In this document: positions 6,999 through 16,264 of the stretch, piece by piece
How the letters are laid out: the number at the start of each line of letters is the position of its first letter
How positions within the stretch are numbered: position 1 is the first letter of the stretch
DNA from: Prauserella rugosa
Lineage (GTDB): Bacteria > Actinomycetota > Actinomycetes > Mycobacteriales > Pseudonocardiaceae
Reading direction: 5' to 3'
DNA length: 64,000 bases
NCBI RefSeq assembly: GCF_000719975.1
Contig: NZ_JOIJ01000001.1
Span: 434,001-498,000 of the forward strand
The notes under the pieces: model-generated
What the model was told of the DNA's origin: nothing
What the model saw: only the letters and a program-made list of their open reading frames with translations
Database searches by the model: none
Position numbers and translations under genes: made by a program

Positions 6999-8446
6999 AT
7001 CTCCCGCAGGATCAGCACGCACAGCAGCGCCACGGCGATGTCGCGGACGACGACCGTGCCGAGGAACCAGCCGTCGGGCAGTCCCTTGTTCTCGACGCCG
7101 AGGTAGGAGAACATGCGCGGCGCCCAGACGAGCGCGTCGATCAGCATCCACGTCAGCAACAGTCGCCACCGCGGGATCGCGAGCACGGCCAACGGCACGA
7201 GCCACAGCGAGTACTGCGGGCTCCACACCTTGTTGGTCAGCAGGAACGCGGCCACGACGAGGAAGCACAACTGCGCCACGCGCGGCCGTCTCGGCGCCGT
7301 CAAGGCCACGTACGCCACGGCGGCACAGCACAGCAGGAACAGCGCGCCGCTGACCGTGTTGAGCACGCTGGGTGTCTCCCCCGACCGCAGCGCGCCGTCG
7401 AAACCGGCCCATCCGGTGAAGTACGAGACGACGTTGTAGATCGAGTCGGGATCCATCCCGCGTTCGGTGTTGAGCCGGAAGAACTCGCGCCAGCCCTCGG
7501 TGAACATCAGCAGGAACGGCAGGTTCACGGCGAACCACGTGACGAGCGCGGTCATCGTCGTGCGTCCCCACTCGGCGACCCTGCCCACCCTGAGGCACAG
7601 CACGAGCAGGGGTCCGAGCAGGAACAGCGGATACAGCTTGGCCGCGGCACCGAGTCCGATGAGTACACCTGCCAGCGCGGGTCTGCGTCTGGACCAGGCC
7701 AGCAGTCCGCACATCGCCAGTGCCACGGCGACGGTGTCGAAGTTGGTGAACGCGTGCACGATCACCAGCGGCGAGATCGCCACGAGCGCGGCGTCCCACG
7801 GCCTGCGCGCGGAGATGCGCGCGGTCGCCCAGATCGCCGTCAGCCAGGCCGCGGCCAGCAGCAGCGCGGTGATGTTGAAGTACACGGCAACCGGAAGCGC
7901 CCCTGGCAGCAGGCCGGAGTCGGCGACGTTCATCCAGCCGTGTGTCAGCTTGGCGTTGACCCACTGGAACAGGCCGGTCAGTACCGGGTACTCCATGTAC
8001 CGGCGCTCGTGCTCGCCGCCGTCGGTCTCCTCGGTCCAGTGCGTGGCGTAGGGGAACGTGTCCGGTTGGTCGAGACGTTCCGCCGAGTACAGCGGGACGA
8101 TGTCCGAATAGCACATCGCCACGTACTGGCGGCCGGACTGCCAGTCCAGGTGGAGCCGGCCGTTGCCGTCCTCGTACTGCTGGATGCAGGCGGCCTTGCC
8201 GAACCACGACAACGCGAGCGCGATCACGCCCAGTAGCAGGCAGACGCGCAGCGGCGACCAGAACCAGTGCCTGCCGACGGCCGCGTGCCGTCCGAGCGGG
8301 CCACCGACCGGGGCGGTCGCCTTCGCCACGAGCGGTTCGTCCCAGCTGGGGATCGCTCGGCGCGACGGGTCCAGCGACGCGGTCTCCTCGGTGGTGCCAC
8401 GCGAGCGAGAAGGGCGCGAGCGAGAAGAAGAGGTATCGCCGGACAC
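6746..8446 (-). CDS. GT87-family membrane glycosyltransferase, second copy
   Basis: Paralog of the convergent neighbour: MEYPVLTGLFQWVNAKL, HAFTNFDTVAVALA, LIGLGAAAKLYPLFLLGP and TNKVWSPQYSLWLVPLA align with the same motifs. About ten transmembrane segments and a Ser/Arg-rich tail are visible. A longer frame reaches GTG 8503, but that codon lies inside the terminator hairpin of the upstream gene, so GTG 8446 (566 aa) is preferred. A TAACAT hexamer 7 nt before 8446 fits a leaderless -10 promoter. Position beside the penicillin-binding protein corresponds to Rv0051 next to ponA1 in M. tuberculosis. A role in mannolipid or glycan assembly is inferred from the family only. Confidence 0.83.
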   Translation of the reverse strand: MSGDTSSSRSRPSRSRGTTEETASLDPSRRAIPSWDEPLVAKATAPVGGPLGRHAAVGRHWFWSPLRVCLLLGVIALALSWFGKAACIQQYEDGNGRLHLDWQSGRQYVAMCYSDIVPLYSAERLDQPDTFPYATHWTEETDGGEHERRYMEYPVLTGLFQWVNAKLTHGWMNVADSGLLPGALPVAVYFNITALLLAAAWLTAIWATARISARRPWDAALVAISPLVIVHAFTNFDTVAVALAMCGLLAWSRRRPALAGVLIGLGAAAKLYPLFLLGPLLVLCLRVGRVAEWGRTTMTALVTWFAVNLPFLLMFTEGWREFFRLNTERGMDPDSIYNVVSYFTGWAGFDGALRSGETPSVLNTVSGALFLLCCAAVAYVALTAPRRPRVAQLCFLVVAAFLLTNKVWSPQYSLWLVPLAVLAIPRWRLLLTWMLIDALVWAPRMFSYLGVENKGLPDGWFLGTVVVRDIAVALLCVLILREIYRPSADPVRSGPSASDDPLGGVLSGQRDAVVLPGLSTLLPARLAPSKLVRSRSRPSPEPTGSPEPTGSGGSSGRGSSRRGSSE

Positions 8447-8501
8447 GAACGGGATGTTACAAGCGGTGGCCGTGACACTCCTGTGATGAGCGGGTGCGGA
8501 C

Positions 8502-8557
8502 ACGACAACGCCCGTGTGGCAGTCCCCTCATCGGGGCCGCCGCACGGGCGTTGTCGT
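8502..8557. terminator. Terminator hairpin after the penicillin-binding protein gene
   Basis: Perfect 15-bp arms ACGACAACGCCCGTG (8502-8516) and complement (8543-8557), with a smaller CCCC/GGGG stem inside the loop. It begins 10 bp after the stop of the leftward gene ending at 8568. No long U-tract. Confidence 0.7.
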
Positions 8558-8567
8558 TACCTGAGGT

Positions 8568-11500
8568 TCAGCCCTCGGAGTTGCCGTTGCCCTGAGGTTC
8601 CTCGGGCGGCCTGCCCCAGATGGGACCGCCTCCGTCGTCGTCCTCTTCCTCGGTGTCGGTCGGTTCGGACGGCTCCGACGGCCGCGAGGGCGGACCCGGC
8701 GGCGGGGACGACGGCTGGGTGGTCTCCGGCCGCGACGACTCCTCGGTGGTCGACTCCTCGGTGGTCGTTTCCTCGGTCGTGGTCTCCTCGGTGGTCTCCT
8801 CCGGGGCGTCGTCCACGACCGGCGGCTGCGGGCCCAGCACCTCCTCGAGCTCGCTGAACGGTTCGGGCTCGAGCGGCTCCAGGTAGTTCGCCATGAACTC
8901 CTGCCAGATCTCCGCGGGGAGGCCGCTGCCGTAGATCGGGCTGCCGGTGGCGTCCCGGATCGGCTCACCACCGCCGGTGCCGACCCACGCGGCCGCCGAG
9001 ATCTGCGGCGAGTAGCCGACCATCCAGGCCTGCGAGTTCTCGCTCGACTCCGGATCACCCTGGTCGTACTGGTGCGTACCGGTCTTGCCCGCGCACTCGT
9101 GCGACGACGGGCAGGACAGGTCGGCCTCCGGCAGCACGCCCTTCAGCGACTCGGTGACGTTGCGCGCGATGGTGCGGTTGGTCTCCTCGTCGGGGTCGAA
9201 CGCGGGTTCGCCCTTCTTCGCGGCCGGCGTCGTCTCGTCGAACAGCACCTCGCCGTCGGATGTCTCGAGCTTCGCCACGAAGTGGGTGTCGCGCTGGATG
9301 CCGTCGGCGGCGAACGTGGCGTAGGCGCCAGCCATGTCCGTCGGCGTGACCTGGGTCTGACCACCGCCGATGGAGATGTTGCCGTCGAGGCTGCCCATCG
9401 TGGGCTTGTCGCCGTGCTTCTCCGGGATGCCCGCGGCCATGGCCGCTTCCATCACGGCCTTCGGCCCGGTGGTGTTGGTGACCATGTCGTAGAACACGGT
9501 GTTGATCGAGCGCGCCATGGCCTGCTCGACCGTGCACTCCTCACCGCATTCGGTGCCTTCGGCGTTGGCGATGGTCACGCGGCCGAACTGACGGGGCGAG
9601 GTGCCGTCGTACGTGGAGTACAGACCGCCCTTGCCCTGCTGGAGCAGGGCCACGAAGTCGAACGGTTTGAACGACGAACCGGGGTTGCGCTGCACGTTGC
9701 CCCAGTCCATCTCGTCGACCCCCGCCTCGTTCGGACCACCGTAGTAGGCGCGGACCGAACCACTCTTGGGATCGACGGCCACGAGCGACTTGCGCAGTTC
9801 GCCGGGCTCGCCCTGCATCACGTCGTTGACCGACTTCTTCGCCGCGTTCTGCGCCCGCTTGTCGATCGTGGTGTAGATCTTGTACCCGCCGGTCTGGATC
9901 TTCTCCTCGGAGTAGCCCTTCGCGGCGAGTTCGGCCATCACGCGGTTCTTGATGAACGCGTCCGGCCCGTCGAGTGCCTCCGGCCGGGACGCACCCTCCT
10001 TGATCAGCTTGGGCGGCTGCATGCTCTCGCGCTCGGACTTGTTCAGCCAGCCGTTGGCGACCATCTGGTCGGCCACGTATGCCCACCGCTGGTTACGCAC
10101 CTGCTCGTCCTCGCTGCGGCCCGGCTGCTGGATCATGCCGGCCAGCAGCGCGGCCTGGGAGGCGTTGAGGTCCTTGGCGCTCTTGCCGAAGTACGACTGG
10201 GCCGCCGTCTCGACACCGTAGGCACCGCGCCCGAAGTAGATCGTGTTCAGGTACGCGGTGATGATCTCGTCCTTGGACTGCTCGTTGTTCATCTTGAACG
10301 ACTTGACGATCTCGGTCCATTTCCTGGTCAGCGAGTAGTCGTCGTTCTCGGTGGCGACCTTGATGTACTGCTGGCTGATGGTCGAACCACCGCCGGCGCC
10401 GCCCTTCACCTGGTTCCAGGCGGCGCGGACGATGCCGGTGATGTCGAAGCCGGAGTTGCTCTCGAACGTGGCGTCCTCGGCCGCGTAGGCCGCGTAGCGC
10501 ATGACCGGCGGGATGTCGTCGGGCTTGAGGATCACGCGGCGCCCCTCGGGTGGCGCGTCCTCGGCCATCTTCTCGCCGCCCGCGTAGTAGTAGCTGACGA
10601 TCTTGCCCTGCTGGGCTGCCACTTCCTCCGGGGTCGGCACGTCGACGAAGAAGTACGTCACGACGAAGGCCAGGGCCGGGAGCACCACGAACACGCCGAC
10701 ACAGGCGTACAGCGTGCGGCGCACGCGGCGCCAGCGGCGCTTCTTGCGCTGGGCGGGCGTCAGCAGTGCCTTGTCCTTCTTGCCGCGCTTGCCCGCACCC
10801 TCGTCGGGGTCGGCGTCGTCGTATCCGCCCTCGGCGTGGGCCGCGGCGACCGTGGCGCCGTCGGCCGCGGCGCCGCCTGCGGTGAAGCCGTCCGGGTCGT
10901 AGCCGTAGGGGTCGGAGTCATACCGGTCGTCGTACGGGTCGTAGCCACGGCCCGTGCCCGTCATCGACTGGTGCGTGATCAGCTCGGGTTCCCGCGGCTC
11001 GTCCATGCGGCCCGCGGCGTATCCGCCTGCCGCACCCGCGACGCCGCCCGCCGCGGCGGCACCGCCCGCGCCGGGCCGTTGCTGCGTGCGGTCCCCCGGC
11101 CTGCCTTCCGGCCTGCGGTCCTCGGGCCTGCGGGGTGGCTGCCTGCGCGCGTCGTCCGGACCACCGGCGCGGCGCGGGTCCTCGGGGCGACGGGGCGGCG
11201 GCTGCCGCCTGGCCTGCGTGGGGTCCTGCGGAGCGCCGGCGGGCGGCATCGGCCGCCCCTGTGGGTCACGAGGGGGCTGTCCGGGACGTTCGGGACGGCC
11301 CTGCGCTCCGCGACGGGGCGCCTCGCCCTCCGGCGAACGCCGCGGAGGCGAAGCGGGTGGCGGATTCTGGCCGCGCTCGGGCTGCTGGGGACGCCGCGGC
11401 GGCCGGCCGGGCTGCTGCCCGCCCGGTTGCTGGGGCGGCCCACCCTGCTGACGGGGCGGCTGGTCGGGGCGGCGGGGCTGCTGGCCGTGCTGGCCGCGTG

Positions 11501-11672
11501 GCGGCGGAGGTGGCTGACGCCGCTCACCGCCGGGCTGGCGCGGAGGCCGTCTCGGCGGTTCGTCGCCGCTGTCACCGGGCCACTGCGGAGCGTCACCGCC
11601 GGAGGGCCATTGCGGCCTCTGTGCGGGACCGGGTTCCTGCTCCGGCCAGCCGTGATTTCCCTGGTCGTTCAC
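8568..11672 (-). CDS. ponA: Bifunctional penicillin-binding protein (transglycosylase/transpeptidase)
   Basis: Class A PBP that polymerises and cross-links peptidoglycan outside the membrane. In order: a cytoplasmic, Pro/Arg/Gln-rich disordered region of about 300 residues; a basic stop (KKRRWRRVRRT) and one transmembrane helix near 320-345; a GT51 glycosyltransferase with the catalytic Glu in AAEDATFESNSGFD (about 398) and GGSTISQQYIK; then a transpeptidase with GSSFKPF (SxxK, about 665), ARSINTVF (SxN, about 722) and CAGKTGTHQ (KTG, about 862). The tail is Thr/Glu then Pro/Ser-rich. The 1034 aa make it longer than M. tuberculosis PonA1, its positional counterpart, mainly through the N-terminal extension. 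Extension length depends on the ATG at 11672, which no nearer start clearly replaces. Confidence 0.93.
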   Translation of the reverse strand: MNDQGNHGWPEQEPGPAQRPQWPSGGDAPQWPGDSGDEPPRRPPRQPGGERRQPPPPPRGQHGQQPRRPDQPPRQQGGPPQQPGGQQPGRPPRRPQQPERGQNPPPASPPRRSPEGEAPRRGAQGRPERPGQPPRDPQGRPMPPAGAPQDPTQARRQPPPRRPEDPRRAGGPDDARRQPPRRPEDRRPEGRPGDRTQQRPGAGGAAAAGGVAGAAGGYAAGRMDEPREPELITHQSMTGTGRGYDPYDDRYDSDPYGYDPDGFTAGGAAADGATVAAAHAEGGYDDADPDEGAGKRGKKDKALLTPAQRKKRRWRRVRRTLYACVGVFVVLPALAFVVTYFFVDVPTPEEVAAQQGKIVSYYYAGGEKMAEDAPPEGRRVILKPDDIPPVMRYAAYAAEDATFESNSGFDITGIVRAAWNQVKGGAGGGSTISQQYIKVATENDDYSLTRKWTEIVKSFKMNNEQSKDEIITAYLNTIYFGRGAYGVETAAQSYFGKSAKDLNASQAALLAGMIQQPGRSEDEQVRNQRWAYVADQMVANGWLNKSERESMQPPKLIKEGASRPEALDGPDAFIKNRVMAELAAKGYSEEKIQTGGYKIYTTIDKRAQNAAKKSVNDVMQGEPGELRKSLVAVDPKSGSVRAYYGGPNEAGVDEMDWGNVQRNPGSSFKPFDFVALLQQGKGGLYSTYDGTSPRQFGRVTIANAEGTECGEECTVEQAMARSINTVFYDMVTNTTGPKAVMEAAMAAGIPEKHGDKPTMGSLDGNISIGGGQTQVTPTDMAGAYATFAADGIQRDTHFVAKLETSDGEVLFDETTPAAKKGEPAFDPDEETNRTIARNVTESLKGVLPEADLSCPSSHECAGKTGTHQYDQGDPESSENSQAWMVGYSPQISAAAWVGTGGGEPIRDATGSPIYGSGLPAEIWQEFMANYLEPLEPEPFSELEEVLGPQPPVVDDAPEETTEETTTEETTTEESTTEESSRPETTQPSSPPPGPPSRPSEPSEPTDTEEEDDDGGGPIWGRPPEEPQGNGNSEG

Positions 11673-11786
11673 TCAAGACCCTCCCAGAATGGCGCGTCGG
11701 GGAACGCCGTTCTGCGGACCCAACCCTCTCGTGTTCGTGGCAGGGAGTGTCGCACCCCCCGCCACATGGTCGCGGTGCTCACGTCG

Positions 11787-12206
11787 TCACTGTCCCGCAG
11801 TCCTCCGTGTGGTCCGCGTTGTGCGGGGAGCCGTCTCCGGTGAGCCGGCCGTTCCCAGGACGTACGAGAGCACCAGGTGGTTCCATGCGCAGGCCCGGCA
11901 GACCTCGACGACGTAGACGGTGAACTCGGCGAACCGCGAGGCCATGCGCTCGAGTTCCTCCGGCTTCCTCGCCGAACCGGCCACGTGCTTCAGTTCGTCG
12001 CCGTACACCCAGCTGACCTGCGAAAGGGCATGCTTGCCGCACACGGGGCACGGAGAGGTGTCAGGCGTGCCGTGGAACTTGGCAGCCTGGAGCAACTGCG
12101 GGGTGGCGTCGCAGACGTCCATGGTGCTGACCCGTCCCGTCCGGAACTCGGCCAGCAGCGCACGGCGCCGGAGCGCGTAGTCGACGACTTGCCGCTGGTT
12201 CTGCAC
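11787..12206 (-). CDS. DUF5318 zinc-ribbon-like protein
   Basis: 139 aa, start GTG 12206. It matches the actinobacterial DUF5318 family (Rv0049-like): N-terminal MQNQRQVVDYALRRRALLAE, then a CPVCG pair at about residue 53 and a second pair CRAC near 104, which together could bind zinc. The YGDELKH and FTVYVVEVCRACAWNHL segments are typical. It sits upstream of the penicillin-binding protein on the same strand, the same order as Rv0049/ponA1. Molecular function is unknown; a cytoplasmic metal-binding accessory protein is a guess from the Cys pairs. Confidence 0.85.
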   Translation of the reverse strand: MQNQRQVVDYALRRRALLAEFRTGRVSTMDVCDATPQLLQAAKFHGTPDTSPCPVCGKHALSQVSWVYGDELKHVAGSARKPEELERMASRFAEFTVYVVEVCRACAWNHLVLSYVLGTAGSPETAPRTTRTTRRTAGQ

Positions 12207-12356
12207 CTCAACAGAGTACGTGGTCCGCGCCGGAAGGCCACGGCCCGTTCAGCCGCATCCCGGCGCTCTGCGATGCGACACGCCGTGTTCGCGGATAACG
12301 GTCCGGTGACGTTTACCCCTCGTGCGGGTGGCGTCACGGTTAGCTGCGCCACTCCG

Positions 12357-12388
12357 ATGTATCGAACCGATATAGTTGGTCGGTACAT
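12357..12388. promoter_or_regulatory. Imperfect palindrome over the padR-ino1 promoter
   Basis: The -10-like TATAGT (12371-12376) is centred in a 32-bp imperfect palindrome, ATGTATCGAACC...GGTCGGTACAT, with 12 of 17 arm positions matching on the overlapping count. The ends ATGT and ACAT resemble known PadR operator ends. It lies about 70 bp before the PadR gene, so autoregulation of the padR-ino1 operon is a reasonable inference. Confidence 0.5.
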
Positions 12389-12457
12389 TGCACTGTGTCA
12401 CTCGACCGGCGGAAACGCCGGACGACGCCGATTCGTTCCCGGTTAGGGGGTGCACGT

Positions 12458-13057
12458 GTGCTGGAGTTCGCGATTCTCGGGCTGCTGCACGAGGCCCCCA
12501 TGCACGGTTATGTCCTGCGGAAACGGCTCTATGAGTCGCTAGGTATGTTCCGCACGTTCAGCTACGGCTCGCTGTACCCGACCTTGCGCCGGATGCAGCG
12601 GGCGGGCTGGATCGCCGAGGAGACGGCCGATTCGGCCGACCCGGCTACACCGTGGAACCGCAGGGCGAGCAAGTCGAAACGCGTGTACAAGCTCACAGCG
12701 GAGGGCAAGGAGCGGTTCGACGAGCTGCTCGCCGATGCGGGGCCGCAGACGTGGGACGACGAGGGTTTCGGTGTCCACCTGACGTTCTTCTCGCGCACGC
12801 CCGCGGACGTCCGCATGCGGATTCTGGAGGGCAGGCGCAGGCGGGTCGAGGAACGTCGGGAAGGTCTTCGGGCAGCGTTGGCCAGGGCCGAGGAGAAGAT
12901 CGACCGCTACACCCGCGAACTGCACGAGCTGGGTCTCGAGACCAGTGAGCGGGAGGTGCGCTGGCTCAACGAGCTCATCGCGCATGAACAGGCCGAGCAG
13001 CAGGGGTCCGACTCGACCACGACTCGGCGTGACCCAGGTAGTACGGAACACGAGTAA
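12458..13057 (+). CDS. PadR-family transcriptional regulator
   Basis: 199 aa from GTG 12458, chosen because AGGGGG lies about 7 nt upstream and the next residues ([23 protein letters not shown]) are the PadR N-terminus. A winged helix spans about residues 1-95 ([17 protein letters not shown] is the recognition helix plus wing region). A long charged coiled-coil C-terminal domain ([21 protein letters not shown]) probably dimerises. It is followed after 14 bp by ino1, as in mycobacteria (Rv0047c-Rv0046c), so it probably controls inositol synthesis. Its own promoter carries a palindrome. Confidence 0.92.
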   Translation: MLEFAILGLLHEAPMHGYVLRKRLYESLGMFRTFSYGSLYPTLRRMQRAGWIAEETADSADPATPWNRRASKSKRVYKLTAEGKERFDELLADAGPQTWDDEGFGVHLTFFSRTPADVRMRILEGRRRRVEERREGLRAALARAEEKIDRYTRELHELGLETSEREVRWLNELIAHEQAEQQGSDSTTTRRDPGSTEHE

Positions 13058-13071
13058 AGGGAGATACCGGC

Positions 13072-14160
13072 ATGGGCGAGAACCGCCGCGTGAGGGTGGC
13101 CATCGTGGGCGTTGGCAACTGTGCGGCCTCGCTGGTTCAGGGTGTGCACTACTACCGCGACGCCGACCGGGGTGCGCGCGTTCCTGGCTTGATGCACGTC
13201 CAGTTCGGCGACTACCACATCAGCGACATCGACTTCGTCGCCGCGTTCGACGTGGACGCCAAGAAGGTCGGCCAGGACCTTTCCGAGGCCATTCTCGCGA
13301 GCGAGAACAACACCATCAAGATCTGCGACGTGCCGCCGCTGGGCGTTCCGGTGCAGCGCGGGCACACGCTCGACGGTCTCGGCAAGTACTACCGGGAGAC
13401 CATCGAGGAGTCCGACGACGCTCCCGTCGACGTGGCCGCCGCGCTGAAGGCCGCCGAGGTCGACGTGCTCGTGTCCTACCTGCCGGTGGGCTCGACGGAG
13501 GCCACGCGGTTCTACGCACAGGCCGCGATCGACGCGGGTGTCGCGTTCGTCAACGCGATCCCGGTGTTCATCGCCTCCGACCCGGAGTGGGCCGAGAAGT
13601 TCGAGAAGGCCGGTGTGCCGATCGTCGGTGACGACATCAAGTCGCAGGTCGGCGCCACGATCACGCACCGCGTGCTCGCGAAGCTGTTCGAGGACCGCGG
13701 CGTGCAGCTCGACCGCACGATGCAGCTGAACGTCGGCGGCAACATGGACTTCCTCAACATGAAGGAGACCGAGCGTCTCGAGTCCAAGAAGATCTCGAAG
13801 ACGCAGGCCGTCACGTCGCAGGTCGAGCGCGACATGGGCAAGTCCAACGTGCACGTCGGTCCTTCGGACCACGTCGCGTGGCTGTCCGACCGCAAGTGGG
13901 CCTACGTGCGCCTCGAGGGCCGCGCGTTCGGCGACGTGCCGCTGAACCTGGAGTACAAGCTCGAGGTGTGGGACTCCCCGAACTCGGCAGGCATCATCAT
14001 CGACGCGCTGCGCGCGGCGAAGATCGCCAAGGACCGCGGCATCGGTGGTCCGATCCTGTCGGCCTCGTCCTACTTCATGAAGTCCCCGCCGGTGCAGTAC
14101 GACGACTCCACGGCCCGCGACGCGGTGGAGAAGTTCATCGAGGGCATCGGCGACAAGTAA
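13072..14160 (+). CDS. ino1: Inositol-3-phosphate synthase
   Basis: Converts glucose-6-phosphate to myo-inositol-3-phosphate, the entry step to phosphatidylinositol, mannosylated lipids and mycothiol. 362 aa, the short actinobacterial/archaeal type (M. tuberculosis Ino1 is similar in length). The NAD-binding motif [15 protein letters not shown] starts at residue 7. Other marks are [56 protein letters not shown] and the active-site segment [15 protein letters not shown] 13072 has AGGGAGA upstream. It is cotranscribed with the PadR gene and ends before a strong terminator. Confidence 0.96.
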   Translation: MGENRRVRVAIVGVGNCAASLVQGVHYYRDADRGARVPGLMHVQFGDYHISDIDFVAAFDVDAKKVGQDLSEAILASENNTIKICDVPPLGVPVQRGHTLDGLGKYYRETIEESDDAPVDVAAALKAAEVDVLVSYLPVGSTEATRFYAQAAIDAGVAFVNAIPVFIASDPEWAEKFEKAGVPIVGDDIKSQVGATITHRVLAKLFEDRGVQLDRTMQLNVGGNMDFLNMKETERLESKKISKTQAVTSQVERDMGKSNVHVGPSDHVAWLSDRKWAYVRLEGRAFGDVPLNLEYKLEVWDSPNSAGIIIDALRAAKIAKDRGIGGPILSASSYFMKSPPVQYDDSTARDAVEKFIEGIGDK

Positions 14161-14217
14161 CGCAGATGCCCGTGCCCGCGGGTCGACACGTCGACCCGCT
14201 CGGCAGCACGGACGCCA

Positions 14218-14256
14218 CGCGGGCGGGGCGGTGAGCACATCACCGCCCCGCCCGCG
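14218..14256. terminator. Strong bidirectional terminator after ino1
   Basis: Perfect 17-bp arms CGCGGGCGGGGCGGTGA and complement, with a 5-nt loop, between the convergent ino1 and HAD genes. A second, smaller perfect hairpin (GCGGGTCGA / TCGACCCGC) sits just before it at 14178-14199. Suited to stop transcription from both sides. Confidence 0.8.
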
Positions 14257-14289
14257 TCGTCGTGTGGGAGTCGTCGCGTGGGACGGGTG

Positions 14290-14931
14290 TCAGAGGCCGA
14301 GGGTGGCGGGTAGGTCGCCGATCGCCCCGAGGACGTGGTGGGTCCTGCCGAGCACCTCGTCGTCGGGTGGAAAGTGCGGATTCGGCACCGCGTACACGGT
14401 CATGCCCGCCGCGAGCGCGGCACGCAGTCCGCTGGTCGAGTCCTCGACCGCGGCACATTCGCCCGCCGGAACGCCGAGACGTCGCGCGGCCTCGTGGTAG
14501 ACGTCGGGCGCCGGCTTGCCCGCGGCCACTTCCTCGCTGGAGACCACCACCGGGATGCGTTCGGTCAGTCCGGTCGCGCTCAGCAGCGAATCGATCAGCA
14601 CCGGCGGTGCCGAGCTGGCGATGGCCGCCGGCCACCGGCCGGACACCGCGCGCAGGGTCTCGGCCGCCCCCTCGATCACGGGTGGCCCGCCCTCGTAACG
14701 CCTGCGCATCTCGTCGATCACCCGCGCAGCGGCCTCCTCGGGCGTGAGCTGGGCACCGAGTTCACGCACGAGGTACTCGGACCACTCGGGCGTGCTCATG
14801 CCCTGCAGTGTGCGGGTGGCGCCTTCGGCCCAGGTGCCGCCGTGTTCGGTGACGACGCCGCGGCGCACCTCGTCCCACAGTTGCTCGGAGTCGACGAGTA
14901 CTCCGTCCATGTCGAACACGACAGCTCGCAT
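14290..14931 (-). CDS. HAD-superfamily phosphatase (beta-phosphoglucomutase-like subgroup)
   Basis: 213 aa. All HAD motifs are visible: VVFDMDGVLVDS (residues 4-15, nucleophile Asp8 and acid Asp10), AIASSAPP (motif II Ser), SSEEVAAGKPAPDVYHEAA (motif III Lys) and AAVEDSTSGLRAA (motif IV acidic). A helical cap follows motif I. The family removes phosphate from small sugar phosphates or related metabolites; the exact substrate cannot be read. It is transcribed alone, convergent to ino1 and divergent from an MFS exporter. Confidence 0.9.
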   Translation of the reverse strand: MRAVVFDMDGVLVDSEQLWDEVRRGVVTEHGGTWAEGATRTLQGMSTPEWSEYLVRELGAQLTPEEAAARVIDEMRRRYEGGPPVIEGAAETLRAVSGRWPAAIASSAPPVLIDSLLSATGLTERIPVVVSSEEVAAGKPAPDVYHEAARRLGVPAGECAAVEDSTSGLRAALAAGMTVYAVPNPHFPPDDEVLGRTHHVLGAIGDLPATLGL

Positions 14932-14968
14932 ACCCAGACGGTACCCGTGACCGACGTTACTTCGCGTA

Positions 14969-14987
14969 GCTAACCGTTTTTGTTAGC
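14969..14987. promoter_or_regulatory. Operator-like inverted repeat upstream of the MFS gene
   Basis: GCTAAC (14969-14974) and GTTAGC (14982-14987) form a perfect inverted repeat with a T-rich 7-nt spacer, followed closely by a related GGCTAAGTTAC. It lies 58-76 bp before the exporter start and about 40 bp before the divergent HAD gene. Such a site would suit a dimeric repressor, though no regulator gene is next to it. Confidence 0.4.
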
Positions 14988-15044
14988 ATGGCTAAGTTAC
15001 GCGCGCGTGCGCGAGCTGTCGACATCGGAAGGAGGCATGCGACG

Positions 15045-16256
15045 TTGAGCGAGCACCATTCGCTGCTCTCCGCCGTCAAAGGGCAACCGAAGCAGGTGTG
15101 GATCACGGCCTTCGCCGCCGTCATCGCCTTCATGGGGATCGGCCTCGTCGACCCCATCCTGTTGTCGATCGCGGAGGGGCTGGATGCCACGCCCCAGCAG
15201 ACGACGCTGCTGTTCTCCTCGTACCTGGCGATCCAGGTCGTCGCGATGCTCGTCACGAGCGCGGCGAGTGCCCGATTCGGCGCCAAGCGCACGGTCGTCA
15301 TCGGCCTGACGCTGATCGTCGTCGCGACCGCGCTGTGTGCGATGGCCGGGTCGATCGAGACGCTCATCGGCCTGCGCGCACTCTGGGGTCTGGGCAACGC
15401 GTTCTTCATCGCGACCGCACTGTCGGTCATCGTCGGCGCCGCGACCGGTGGTCAGGCGGGTGCGATCCTGCTGTACGAGGCCGCGCTCGGACTCGGCCTG
15501 TCGGTCGGACCGCTGCTGGGCGCGCTGCTCGGCCACCTGTCCTGGCGGGGCCCGTTCGCCGGCACGGCCGTGCTGATGGCGGCCGCACTCGTGCTCTGCG
15601 CGGTTTTCCTGAAGAGCGACGCCGGGCAGAGCCGCCCGAAGGTGCGGCTGCTCGACCCGTTGCGCGCGCTCGGGCACGGCGGTCTGCTGCGCACGTCGAT
15701 CGGTTCGGCGCTCTACACAGCCGGGTTCTTCGCCGTCCTCGCGTGGTCTCCGTTCGTGCTGGAGTGGGGTGCCATCGAGATCGGCCTCGTGTTCTTCGGC
15801 TGGGGTCTGTGCGTGGCGATCGCGGGTGTGCTGCTGGCGCCGCGGTTGGCCGCCGCGCTCGGGGAGCGGCACGCGACGGCACTGTCGGTGTTGGGCTATG
15901 CGGTGTTGCTGCTGGTGATGACCGTGCCGAGCAAGCCGGTTCTGGTGGTGGCGATCGTCGTCAGCGGTCTGATCTCCGGACTGCTCAACACCCTGTTCAC
16001 GGGCACGGCGATGTCGGTCAGCGACGCGCCGCGGCCGGTGGCGAGCGCGGGCTACAACTTCTGCCGCTGGCTCGGCGGTGCTGCCGCCGCGACGCTCGTG
16101 GGCCACATCGCCGAGTGGTTCGGCTTCGATCGCGCCCCGTTCCTCGTGGCGGCCGTGTTGTCGGTCGTCGCGGCCGGCCTGCTGATGATCCGCAACGAGG
16201 TCAAGGACTCCACCGAGGTTCCCGCGGAGGCCGCGCTCGTCGGCGAAGAGGTCTGA
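15045..16256 (+). CDS. MFS transporter (12-TM drug/solute exporter)
   Basis: Major facilitator protein, 403 aa from TTG 15045. This start is chosen because the strong ribosome-binding site GGAAGGAGG (15027-15035) lies 9 nt upstream and the preceding in-frame residues are Arg-rich and unlike an MFS N-terminus. Twelve hydrophobic helices are visible. The loop 2-3 motif appears as SARFGAKRTVVIG, and helix 4-5 has LRALWGLGNAFFIA then GLGLSVGPLLGALLGHLSWRG, an antiporter-type motif C. Family knowledge suggests proton-driven efflux. An inverted repeat in the promoter may be its operator. Confidence 0.88.
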   Translation: MSEHHSLLSAVKGQPKQVWITAFAAVIAFMGIGLVDPILLSIAEGLDATPQQTTLLFSSYLAIQVVAMLVTSAASARFGAKRTVVIGLTLIVVATALCAMAGSIETLIGLRALWGLGNAFFIATALSVIVGAATGGQAGAILLYEAALGLGLSVGPLLGALLGHLSWRGPFAGTAVLMAAALVLCAVFLKSDAGQSRPKVRLLDPLRALGHGGLLRTSIGSALYTAGFFAVLAWSPFVLEWGAIEIGLVFFGWGLCVAIAGVLLAPRLAAALGERHATALSVLGYAVLLLVMTVPSKPVLVVAIVVSGLISGLLNTLFTGTAMSVSDAPRPVASAGYNFCRWLGGAAAATLVGHIAEWFGFDRAPFLVAAVLSVVAAGLLMIRNEVKDSTEVPAEAALVGEEV

Positions 16257-16264
16257 TTCACGGC

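Noticed and set aside
8447..8503. Extension of the second GT87 gene to GTG 8503
   Set aside because: The codon lies in the left arm of the upstream gene's terminator hairpin and has no ribosome-binding site; GTG 8446 behind a TAACAT box is more plausible.
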